Source: an uncultured Bacteroidales bacterium (GTDB taxonomy: Bacteria; Bacteroidota; Bacteroidia; Bacteroidales; UBA932). Taken from it: a stretch of DNA of 64,000 bases. Below are positions 56,599-64,000 of the stretch, in pieces; position 1 is the stretch's first letter; each line of letters starts with the position of its first letter. A model generated the notes under the pieces. It was not told where the DNA came from, did not search any database, and saw only the letters and a program-made list of their open reading frames with translations. The position numbers and the translations under genes were made by a program. The stretch spans positions 62,001 to 126,000 of the forward strand of contig CASEOO010000016.1 in assembly GCA_949289565.1 (NCBI GenBank). The letters are read 5' to 3'.

Positions 56599-58251
56599 TC
56601 AATACCAGAAGCCTGTCGGGTCAGGGTTATTCAAATCTGTCACAGCCGAATTCGCCTGGAGTTCACTGCGAGGAATCACGATATTCCACTGAGGGGAGCG
56701 GCCCTGGACATCATATGTAAAATCAGCCACGAAATTGCTTCCAGATCTGGTGAAACCGATATTCAGACGCTTGTGGTCATACATGACTATGCCCTCTCCC
56801 CAGAATTCGACACGCTTCTGGAAAAGCATTTCCTCGAGAAAGTCCGAAAGTCCGGTCTCTTCACAAGTATAGCTCTTGTCCACATAACGGTAATTGTTCA
56901 GGAAGTCCTCAAGCAGGCCGACTGCGTTGATGCCGTTTCCGTCACGTTTTGCAGTGGCCTCGATTTTGATGAAATACATCTCTTCCACCCTCATCAAAGG
57001 GAAATCAGCGCATGAACCCATGGTGAAATTGTCCACTTCTCCAGAAGCCGGCCTGAACTTGATATTGGTATACGGCCTGGCATATGACTTGAAATTCTCC
57101 TGCTGCTCGGACGAACCGCAGAACTTGTAATCATAATAGCCTGCCTGCCAGTCAGGATCGAGCCACGAATGTTTTCTGAAGTCCGCATCATCGATTTCCC
57201 TGTAGAATGTCCGGCTTGCCCCGGGAAGCACACGGCATCCGTATGCCCATGTGGCTTCAGAAGACATATGGGAAACATGGTTCATGATGTTGGTGGTGCT
57301 TGCCGCAGTAAGCGTAAGCCCCCATATCCAGGAATTGTTGGCAGCCCCGTTGTTGAATCCGTTCACAGGATCTTCCCACTGGGACTGGGTCAGAGGCGTC
57401 CTTCCGCTTGTAGAAATGGCCAGGTCGGCATATTTTATGGCATTTTCATATGCGGTATCTGCTCCGGCATCATCACCGGCATCCTCAAGGTCAGCCCCTA
57501 CTTCCAGATAAGCTCTTGCCAAAAGGCCGTAGGCGGCGGCCAGTGTCGGCCTTGTATAGCCTGTCGACGCCGAGTTCCCGAAATAAGTCACGGCCGCATC
57601 CAGATCGCCGAGGATGAAATCATACATATCCTCTCTGGTTGCCCTCGGATTGTTCTGCGCCATGGCTTCCGTGGTGTTCTCTGTCACTATCGGGACAGTA
57701 AGATTCCTGATATTGGCATAGACACGCACATAGTTGTTCTCTTTAGGAATATACAGCCTGGCAAGATCAAGATAGAACATTGCGCGGTAAGTATAGGCTT
57801 GCGCCAGCCACTCCCTTTCCTGCTGATCCTCGGTATTATGATCAATCCTGGATATGATTTCATTAGCCTCCTTGATCCACGCGTAATATGTATCCCAGTA
57901 ATATCCGCAATACTGATAGTCAGGGCCCATGCTCAGACATCCGATATAGTAGTTGAACTGGTTATAGTTCGGCGTGCCGAGCGAAACGATATCAGCCAGC
58001 ATGTAATCTGTCCTCAGGCATATGGACGGATAGCCGAAATCCGTCTGGTCTCCGTATGAGGAATAATATCCTGCAGTGTTTGACGACATCAGGTCTGCCG
58101 GAAGTCCGTTCAGGAGCAATTCCACCGAATATTCATCCAGCTGGTCATCGGTAAAGGTGCCATTGTCAGGAAATGCCTCTTCAATACATCCGGCAGCCAA
58201 TACCGGGACTGCCAGAGCGAAAGCAAGCCTTGTCAAAATTCTGTTTGTCAT
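56599..58251 (-). CDS. SusD/RagB-family nutrient-binding outer membrane lipoprotein
   Basis: A 550-residue surface lipoprotein from ATG 58251 (signal MTNRILTRLAFALAVPVLAAGC, Cys22). It shows the SusD TPR-like helices (EWLAQAYTYRAMFYLDLARLY near 153, ATREDMYDFILGDLDAAVTYF near 200, AAAYGLLARAYLEVG near 236). The C-terminal RagB/SusD pattern is present too (DFPLMRVEEMYFIKIEA, FLEEMLFQKRVEFWGEGI). It caps the SusC barrel and captures the substrate. In front of a subtilase the substrate is more likely peptide than glycan, as for RagAB. The 3' end meets the protease gene directly. Confidence 0.95.
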   Translation of the reverse strand: MTNRILTRLAFALAVPVLAAGCIEEAFPDNGTFTDDQLDEYSVELLLNGLPADLMSSNTAGYYSSYGDQTDFGYPSICLRTDYMLADIVSLGTPNYNQFNYYIGCLSMGPDYQYCGYYWDTYYAWIKEANEIISRIDHNTEDQQEREWLAQAYTYRAMFYLDLARLYIPKENNYVRVYANIRNLTVPIVTENTTEAMAQNNPRATREDMYDFILGDLDAAVTYFGNSASTGYTRPTLAAAYGLLARAYLEVGADLEDAGDDAGADTAYENAIKYADLAISTSGRTPLTQSQWEDPVNGFNNGAANNSWIWGLTLTAASTTNIMNHVSHMSSEATWAYGCRVLPGASRTFYREIDDADFRKHSWLDPDWQAGYYDYKFCGSSEQQENFKSYARPYTNIKFRPASGEVDNFTMGSCADFPLMRVEEMYFIKIEATAKRDGNGINAVGLLEDFLNNYRYVDKSYTCEETGLSDFLEEMLFQKRVEFWGEGIVMYDHKRLNIGFTRSGSNFVADFTYDVQGRSPQWNIVIPRSELQANSAVTDLNNPDPTGFWY

Positions 58252-58268
58252 ATTCTTTTCTCTCATCA

Positions 58269-61200
58269 TTAGAATGTTATGTTAATACCTCCCGACAATG
58301 TACGCACAGGAGAATTCACTGCGGAATTCGTCGTTCCGCTGAAGCTGTATCTCGGATCGAATCCGGTGCGTTTTGACCAATAGACTATATTGTCGCATGT
58401 CACATAGACACGGAGCCGGCTCACATGGAATTTCCTGGTGATATGCTCAGGCACGGTATATCCTATCTGCGCATTCTGGAAGTTCAGATAGCTCGCGTCT
58501 GTCAGATATCTGTCGGAAGTGACACCTGCATTCACGTCACCGTAGACGAAACGGGGAATATTGGAATCCGTATTTTCAGGAGTCCACGCCTTCAGCACAT
58601 CCTTGTGGAAATTGTACCCGATGGTATTTCCTGTAGGGGCCATCATGTATGAAGCATATCCGCTGTCGTATGAAAGGCCGCCTATCGAATATGTGAATGA
58701 CACGGAGGCATCGAAACCATAGAACTGGAGAGATGTTCCGAAACCGCCGTAGAGATCAGGAGTCGGGTCATCGCAAAGATAGAACGTAGCCTTGCTGTAA
58801 TCATCTGTCGGCACGGTCCTTCCGGTCTTTTCCCCATATTCGTTCACTTCTTCCATCCACCAGCGCTCAGCCCCGGTAGCCGGATCGACTCCTGCAGACT
58901 TGGCCATATAGAATGTATTCAGCGGCAGACCTTCCCCGATAAACCTTTCTCCGCTCGCATATCCTGCATGCCCTTCCACTACCGATGTCTTGTTCTTGTC
59001 AGGAATGCTGAGAACCTTGTTCGTATAATGCGTGAAGTTCAGATATGCATCCCATGAGAAATTCTTCGAACGCATGATATTTCCGTTCAGGGCGACCTCT
59101 ATACCGGAATTTCTCATGTCTCCGATGTTATCGTAATATCCTCCATAGCCGATTGATGGCGGAAGGGTGAAGAAATAGAGCATGTCGGTGGTCTTGCGGT
59201 AGAAATACTCGGCAGAACCTGAAAGGCGGCCGCCGAACAGGCCGAAATCCACTCCGGCATTGAAGTTCGTATTGGTCTCCCAGGTGATATCCTCGTTCCC
59301 TTTCTGCCTGAAAGATACGCCAGGGCGGTCTTCATTGTTGTAAAGATTCCACGTATCGATGTACAGATAGTTCGGGATATTGTCATTTCCCTGTGAACCG
59401 ATGGAAGCCTTGAGCTTGAGCATGTCCACCCACGGGGCTTTGAACCAGGACTCTTCGTTGATGAGCCAGCCGGCTCCCGCAGACCAGAAATTTCCCCAAC
59501 GGTGATCCGGGTGGAATCTGGACGATGCATCGCGCCTGTAGGAAGCGCTCAGGAAAATCTTGTTCGCGTAGTCATACTGGGCACGTGCGAAATATCCTTC
59601 ATTGTTGTACATGGACTGTGACGAAGTGGATGTCTGGCTGTCTATGATAGCTTCGTTCAATTCATACATGTTTCCGGCAACCATCTGGGTCTTTGAAGCC
59701 CCGAGATAGGAATCCGTGGTCTTGTAGGACTCGTGGCCGAGAAGAACAGTGGCGTGATGCTTGCCTGCGAATGTCCTGTCCCAGCTGAGAAGCTGCTGGA
59801 GATTGAAATAGAAATTCCTGTTGTGGTTCTTGGCCAGCACTCCTCCTGATGAGGCGAACTGTCCGTAATACGGATTCTGCACCTGTGTAAGACGCACTCC
59901 GTCCACACCTGCTCCGGCATTGAAAGTAAAGGTGAAATCCTTCAGGAACTTGACTTCTACGAAACCTGTTCCGTTGAAAGCGTTGCCTTCATTGTTCTGG
60001 ACATCGAGCTGCGACTGCTGGAGAGCGTTGGTGTTGTAGAAGCTCGGCCTTACTGCGCCGTTCTCTCCTGTACCATAGTCATACATTGACCAGCCGTGCT
60101 GGTCTTTCATTATATTGTGATTGGCATCCCTTACATAAAGAGGGTAGATAGGGGCTATCCTGGTCGCCACTGCAAATATATTCGATGTGCTGTTCACTAC
60201 ACCCTCTTCGTTTACTCCGGAATCCCAGTTATAATTTGCATACGACATGTTGAGTCCGGTCTTGAGCCAGCTCTTTGCCTGATAGTCGGCTTTCAGTCTG
60301 ACTGTATAGCGGTACATGTCGGAGCCGTCCACTATGCCTTTGTTGTTCAGATATCCGAACGACGCATAATAACTGGACCTTTCAGTCGAACCGGAAATGC
60401 TGACATTGTATTCCTGGCGGAGAGAGTTGCGGTATGCCTCGTCCACCCAGCTGTCCGGCTGGAGCCAGCGCTGTTCCCCGCTCGGCAAAGTGACGAGATT
60501 TCCGAGGGTGGCGTCAGGATTGATATGTCCACCTTCATTTATCAGGGTCTGTCCTCTCGGAACAGTGTAAACCATATATCCAAGATCATCGAGGGCCGCG
60601 TTTGCGTTCAGATGAGCCATTGATGCGCTCGAACCGAGATCAGTCTCATAATTGTAATATGCATTGTAGTACGCTTCATAATACTGGCCCGGGTCAGAGA
60701 TGTAGTCGTAGTCTTTGAGAGCTTTCGAGTTCCAGCCCCACTTCGCGTCAATGTTCACTACAGCATCCCCTGCCTTGGCCTTTTTCGTGGTGATCATGAT
60801 GACTCCGTTCGCTCCACGAGCACCGTACAGGGCGTTGGATGCGGCATCCTTCAGCACGGTCATGGACTCGATGTCGTTAGGGTTGATATTGTTCAGGTCT
60901 CCTGAATATGGCACGCCGTCCACTATATAAAGAGGTTCCGAACCCGCATTGATGGAGCTTATACCACGGATCATGATGGATGGCGACGAGCCGAGCGAAC
61001 CTGAAGAAGTAGTCATCTGCACACCTGCCACCACTCCTTCAAGCGAACGTGTGACATTCGAGTTCTGCACTTTCGCGATGTCGGACGATTTGACCACGGA
61101 GGCTGATCCCGTAAAGGATTCGCGGGTAGCAGTACCGAAAGCCACGACTATGGTTTCGTCCAGCATCTGGGTGTCAGGAGACAGGGCGACATCATGCTGG

Positions 61201-61466
61201 GCTGATCCCGCTACCTGGACTTCTGTCGTCACATAACCTATGGATGAAAAAACCAGCACGGCGTTTTCCGGCGCCGATATGGAATAATTTCCGTCCCCGT
61301 CGGTGCTGGCGCCCGTCATCGTGCCCTGAATCTGGATAGATGCAAAAGGCACAGGCTCTCCGTTCGAGGAATCTGTCACTTTTCCAGTGACAATGATGTC
61401 CTGGGCATACATCATCAGCCCGGACAGAAGCACTGTCACTGACAATAGCAGTCTTTTGATACTCAT
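58269..61466 (-). CDS. SusC/RagA-family TonB-linked outer membrane transporter
   Basis: A 1,065-residue TonB-dependent transporter. Signal peptide to about residue 21; carboxypeptidase-regulatory-like domain (DIIVTGKVTDSSNGEPVPFASIQI, about 22-105). The plug has the SusC motif LYIVDGVPYSGDLNNINPNDIESMTVLKDAASNALYGARGANGV (starting near 183) and the 22-stranded barrel ends in LSGGINITF. It imports large substrates with SusD as lid. The start lies downstream of a terminator, so it has its own promoter, though no consensus was found. SusD begins 17 bp after its stop. Cargo unknown; the protease partner points to oligopeptides. Confidence 0.96.
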   Translation of the reverse strand: MSIKRLLLSVTVLLSGLMMYAQDIIVTGKVTDSSNGEPVPFASIQIQGTMTGASTDGDGNYSISAPENAVLVFSSIGYVTTEVQVAGSAQHDVALSPDTQMLDETIVVAFGTATRESFTGSASVVKSSDIAKVQNSNVTRSLEGVVAGVQMTTSSGSLGSSPSIMIRGISSINAGSEPLYIVDGVPYSGDLNNINPNDIESMTVLKDAASNALYGARGANGVIMITTKKAKAGDAVVNIDAKWGWNSKALKDYDYISDPGQYYEAYYNAYYNYETDLGSSASMAHLNANAALDDLGYMVYTVPRGQTLINEGGHINPDATLGNLVTLPSGEQRWLQPDSWVDEAYRNSLRQEYNVSISGSTERSSYYASFGYLNNKGIVDGSDMYRYTVRLKADYQAKSWLKTGLNMSYANYNWDSGVNEEGVVNSTSNIFAVATRIAPIYPLYVRDANHNIMKDQHGWSMYDYGTGENGAVRPSFYNTNALQQSQLDVQNNEGNAFNGTGFVEVKFLKDFTFTFNAGAGVDGVRLTQVQNPYYGQFASSGGVLAKNHNRNFYFNLQQLLSWDRTFAGKHHATVLLGHESYKTTDSYLGASKTQMVAGNMYELNEAIIDSQTSTSSQSMYNNEGYFARAQYDYANKIFLSASYRRDASSRFHPDHRWGNFWSAGAGWLINEESWFKAPWVDMLKLKASIGSQGNDNIPNYLYIDTWNLYNNEDRPGVSFRQKGNEDITWETNTNFNAGVDFGLFGGRLSGSAEYFYRKTTDMLYFFTLPPSIGYGGYYDNIGDMRNSGIEVALNGNIMRSKNFSWDAYLNFTHYTNKVLSIPDKNKTSVVEGHAGYASGERFIGEGLPLNTFYMAKSAGVDPATGAERWWMEEVNEYGEKTGRTVPTDDYSKATFYLCDDPTPDLYGGFGTSLQFYGFDASVSFTYSIGGLSYDSGYASYMMAPTGNTIGYNFHKDVLKAWTPENTDSNIPRFVYGDVNAGVTSDRYLTDASYLNFQNAQIGYTVPEHITRKFHVSRLRVYVTCDNIVYWSKRTGFDPRYSFSGTTNSAVNSPVRTLSGGINITF

Positions 61467-61514
61467 TTTTTTATATTGATCTGTATTTATGAAAAAACTT
61501 CAGTTTTTACCTTG

Positions 61515-61560
61515 AAAAAGGGTGTGACCCAAAAGCATTAAGGCTTTCAAGCCACGCCCC
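61515..61560 (-). terminator. Terminator of the DUF4988-type gene
   Basis: A branched stem (GGGCGTGG/GTGTGACCC region with inner AAAGC/GCTTT) is followed on the minus strand by TTTTTC. It separates the surface protein gene from SusC. Confidence 0.6.
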
Positions 61561-61593
61561 ATTTTTACTCATCATTATCTGATGAAGCTCTGA

Positions 61594-64000
61594 TCAAAAA
61601 CGAGGATTGTCACCTGCAGAGCCGCCCTCAGGTATTTCTCCACCTTCGGATTCACCGCCTTCCACTGTTCCCAAATCGGATACAGGCTGCATCCATGTCT
61701 CATGATACATGTCATTCGAATCTATCCACACAATACAAAGTCTTGCATCCTCGGATATATATTCAAACTTCACGCTTTTCGTTTCACTATAAGGACCGAA
61801 CTTATAAAAATCATCGACAGACATGGTATTATAGAAAGCAAGCCGCCAGTCGTTGGCACTATACATATAGTTCTCCAATGTAGCTACATAATACTCCTTG
61901 CAGTCATTCCCTGGAGTAACTGTAACTTCGTAGGAAATGAAAACTGAAGCATCATAATTAGAAATGGCCACATCTGGTTTTCCAAACTCATACTTTTCCG
62001 TATCTGTAGTTCTGATAATCTTGTCTGCCGGCACTCCAGGTGTATACAGAAGCTCGACACCATATGTAGGATTTTCATCCTTATCAACGGCTATCATATA
62101 GAAAACATAATCAACTCCGGCACTCAGATTCTGTATAACGAGTTTATTGTCCTGAGGCAAAGACTCGCCTTCAAGCATATATGTATTATAATTATCCACA
62201 TACTCCAGCGATGCAAGATATGACTGCATCACAGTCACATCCTTCTCCCATCCTTGATATGCTCCATTATTGTCGAAATTCTCTTCAGACAGATTAAGAT
62301 ATACCAGTTTGGATATTTCTCCTGAGACAGTATACGGAATAGCAACTGAATTCGCGCCTACCTCCGCATCACCAAGTGCAAGTGTCACAGTCGACCATGT
62401 TCTTGCCTTTACATTAGCAGGAGTGGCAAGGAAAGCATATTCACCATTCTGCATCAAAGCCAATGACAGAATATATCCTTCAGTACCTGAAACGAGATTC
62501 TCCGCCCTTAGCTGATATGTGCCAGGTTTTTCATAATTCTCATACAAAGCTGAAGACGTAAGAATATCCATTATAACAGCTTCTTCCGTTTCGAATTTAC
62601 CATAGTCCTCTTTCGACATCCATACAGAATACAACTTATATGGTTTTATACTTGGCGTAATGTCTGCTGTTATCGAATTCACAGTGCACTCAGGCTCTGA
62701 AACTGTGAGAGTAATGGAATTTCCAGAATGTATACTGAGTGTAGTTTTCTCAATATAATAGAAATCTTCGACAGTATAGTCTTTTATTTCCTTTCCATCA
62801 ACAATAGGCAAAGCATAGATGACATACTCCGTATCCGGCAGCAATGATGTACCATATGACATACCAGAAAGCGTGCCTTCATACATGGCACTGGAATTAG
62901 TGCCATCCCAATATCCATTTGCGGCAGCCGTAGAGATAAGTGTTTCGAAAAACGGCTCTATGCCCTCAGATACAGGGAAACATCCTCTGGCAAAATCATC
63001 CGCCCCAGTCACTTTGATGACAAGATCCATGTCATCGTAGGTGATATCTGTCGCTTCAAAAGATACATTCAGCATAGATATAGGATTAGATGACTCAATA
63101 TCAGAAACGGCAACTGAAATATCTCCATAATTTCTGGAATATTTCGCCGCCCATACTACATATGTATAGCCTGATTTCGGTTCTGACATAAGAATATCAG
63201 CAAGAGGCTTATCTGAAACATTGCCGTTTGCCTCAATATATGAAGGTGCTGAATAATTTGCAAATCCGTCAGATATAGTCTGGGCATTGAATTCATCTAT
63301 CAGCATGGCGCCATATATGAATGAACCTGAACCTGATGTGATATTGACAGTCATGTCCGATTTGTTCACGGTAAAGGTGAAATTTGAAGTTCCTATTTTG
63401 ACGAACACTTCGGATATGAAAGATTTGCCTTCAGCGGTCACACCTAATATCTTGATCGTTCCACTCTGGTCCGCATCGGCCGCATCAGCCTTAGGGGCGC
63501 GTATAGTAAGCTCTGATTTAGTAGTCTTTGCATACCATCCATATGGAACTTCTTGTACTGCAATATTAACTATGCCGTCAAGAGAAAACTCGACAGTCTT
63601 TTCTTCTCCGTCATCGAAATATTGGGTTCCAACGAGAGGATAGAAAGAGGCTGCATCTCCTCTGTACTTATTCACTTCGAGTTCGATTCCGTCAGCCAGA
63701 GTGAATATTACGGAATTCTCTTTGTTTTCTACTTTAGAGAAAATCGCGGCGTTTTCTGAATTTACGCCGAGGCCGGTCCAATTAGCGCCATCGGAAGAAA
63801 CCATCCACCCGCCATCTTCTCCCAATGCGATGGCAGGGATATCCGCTTCAAGTTTCAGTTTGTTTCCCTTGGCATCGGTGATTGGAGTCTTGACTCCACC
63901 TTCGCCTACTGTAGCCCAGTATTTGACACCGTCTTCCTCAATAAAAGAAATAACAGGAACGACTTCATTGCCTGCGGCAGGCAATTCAATAACTGTATTA
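61594..64000 (-). CDS. DUF4988 (PL29 N-terminal-like) surface protein, N-terminus missing
   Basis: The frame is open to the right window edge, so the signal peptide and first domain lie outside. The visible 800 or so residues begin in a DUF4988-like pattern (VPVISFIEEDGVKYWATVGE...DAKGNKLKLEADIPAIALGEDGGWMVSSDGANWTGLG is the span near the start). BACON-like and repeated fibronectin-like beta domains follow (TFTVNKSDMTVNITSGSG; YTYVVWAAKYS, VYLNLSEENFD, YVFYMIAVDKDENPTYGVE). The chain ends in a Glu/Gly-rich tail. Such proteins accompany SusCD pairs as extra surface binding proteins. A terminator separates it from SusC. No catalytic motif seen. Confidence 0.72.
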   Translation of the reverse strand, partial: NTVIELPAAGNEVVPVISFIEEDGVKYWATVGEGGVKTPITDAKGNKLKLEADIPAIALGEDGGWMVSSDGANWTGLGVNSENAAIFSKVENKENSVIFTLADGIELEVNKYRGDAASFYPLVGTQYFDDGEEKTVEFSLDGIVNIAVQEVPYGWYAKTTKSELTIRAPKADAADADQSGTIKILGVTAEGKSFISEVFVKIGTSNFTFTVNKSDMTVNITSGSGSFIYGAMLIDEFNAQTISDGFANYSAPSYIEANGNVSDKPLADILMSEPKSGYTYVVWAAKYSRNYGDISVAVSDIESSNPISMLNVSFEATDITYDDMDLVIKVTGADDFARGCFPVSEGIEPFFETLISTAAANGYWDGTNSSAMYEGTLSGMSYGTSLLPDTEYVIYALPIVDGKEIKDYTVEDFYYIEKTTLSIHSGNSITLTVSEPECTVNSITADITPSIKPYKLYSVWMSKEDYGKFETEEAVIMDILTSSALYENYEKPGTYQLRAENLVSGTEGYILSLALMQNGEYAFLATPANVKARTWSTVTLALGDAEVGANSVAIPYTVSGEISKLVYLNLSEENFDNNGAYQGWEKDVTVMQSYLASLEYVDNYNTYMLEGESLPQDNKLVIQNLSAGVDYVFYMIAVDKDENPTYGVELLYTPGVPADKIIRTTDTEKYEFGKPDVAISNYDASVFISYEVTVTPGNDCKEYYVATLENYMYSANDWRLAFYNTMSVDDFYKFGPYSETKSVKFEYISEDARLCIVWIDSNDMYHETWMQPVSDLGTVEGGESEGGEIPEGGSAGDNPRF

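Noticed and set aside
57169..58059. 296-residue ORF opposite the SusD gene
   Set aside because: Antisense shadow of a well-supported gene; no recognisable domain.

Overview
The window looks like a piece of chromosome from a member of the order Bacteroidales, at roughly half GC by eye. The evidence is a SusC/SusD pair, a two-gene LysO, a DUF5683 protein, several fimbrillin-like lipoproteins, promoters of the Bacteroidetes type (TAnnTTTG at -7, some with TTTG 19-20 nt upstream), no visible Shine-Dalgarno pattern, and a tmRNA tag of the Bacteroidetes type (GNNNYALAA). I cannot name the genus. No insertion sequence, prophage, CRISPR array, rRNA or tRNA was recognised; the only stable RNA gene seen is tmRNA.

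Layout. 1-3.3 kb: the end of a nitroreductase, then queuosine functions (queF, queC and a YhhQ-type precursor transporter headed by a preQ1-I riboswitch) and a split lysine exporter. 3.4-11.4 kb: priA, a diacylglycerol-kinase-like lipid kinase, then parA-parB-DUF5683-mltD on one strand. 11.4-13.9 kb: an FAD-dependent oxidoreductase and tsaD. 14-22 kb: an operon of tamB, an RsmI-like methyltransferase, folB, mtaB and a metallo-beta-lactamase-fold hydrolase. 22-36.4 kb: accessory surface genes, chiefly three cassettes that each pair a 50-54 residue peptide gene, missed by length cut-offs, with a large fimbrillin-like/beta-helix lipoprotein. Between them lie a 5'-nucleotidase with an outer membrane barrel, an AraC regulator, pyrF and an M20 dipeptidase. 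36.6-41.7 kb: tmRNA, pckA, recQ and an outer membrane protein. 41.9-50.6 kb: an MsbA-like ABC exporter, then a co-directional run of a CBM9-like protein, a sugar-kinase-like phosphotransferase, VanZ, a large secreted amidase-like/golvesin-domain protein and a cysteine-desulfidase-like protein. 50.6-53.9 kb: a GNAT protein, a CDF metal exporter and an RluA-family pseudouridine synthase, with four tandem mini-hairpins in the leader of the last. 54-64 kb: an apparent operon of SusC, SusD, subtilisin-like lipoprotein and lipocalin-like lipoprotein, preceded by a DUF4988-type surface protein that runs off the window.

How the parts fit: most genes are core functions (tRNA modification by queC/queF/tsaD/mtaB, replication restart, chromosome partitioning, envelope assembly, gluconeogenesis). 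The accessory parts concern the cell surface and nutrient capture: a likely peptide-utilisation locus at 54-61 kb, nucleotide scavenging at 27-30 kb, and the repeated peptide-lipoprotein cassettes. Those cassettes are the best candidate here for a little-described system. The three peptides share an ungapped core (Y-x-S-P-x-L-[DE]-[IM]-x4-[VTA]-E-x-G-F), and their type appears to track the type of the lipoprotein that follows.
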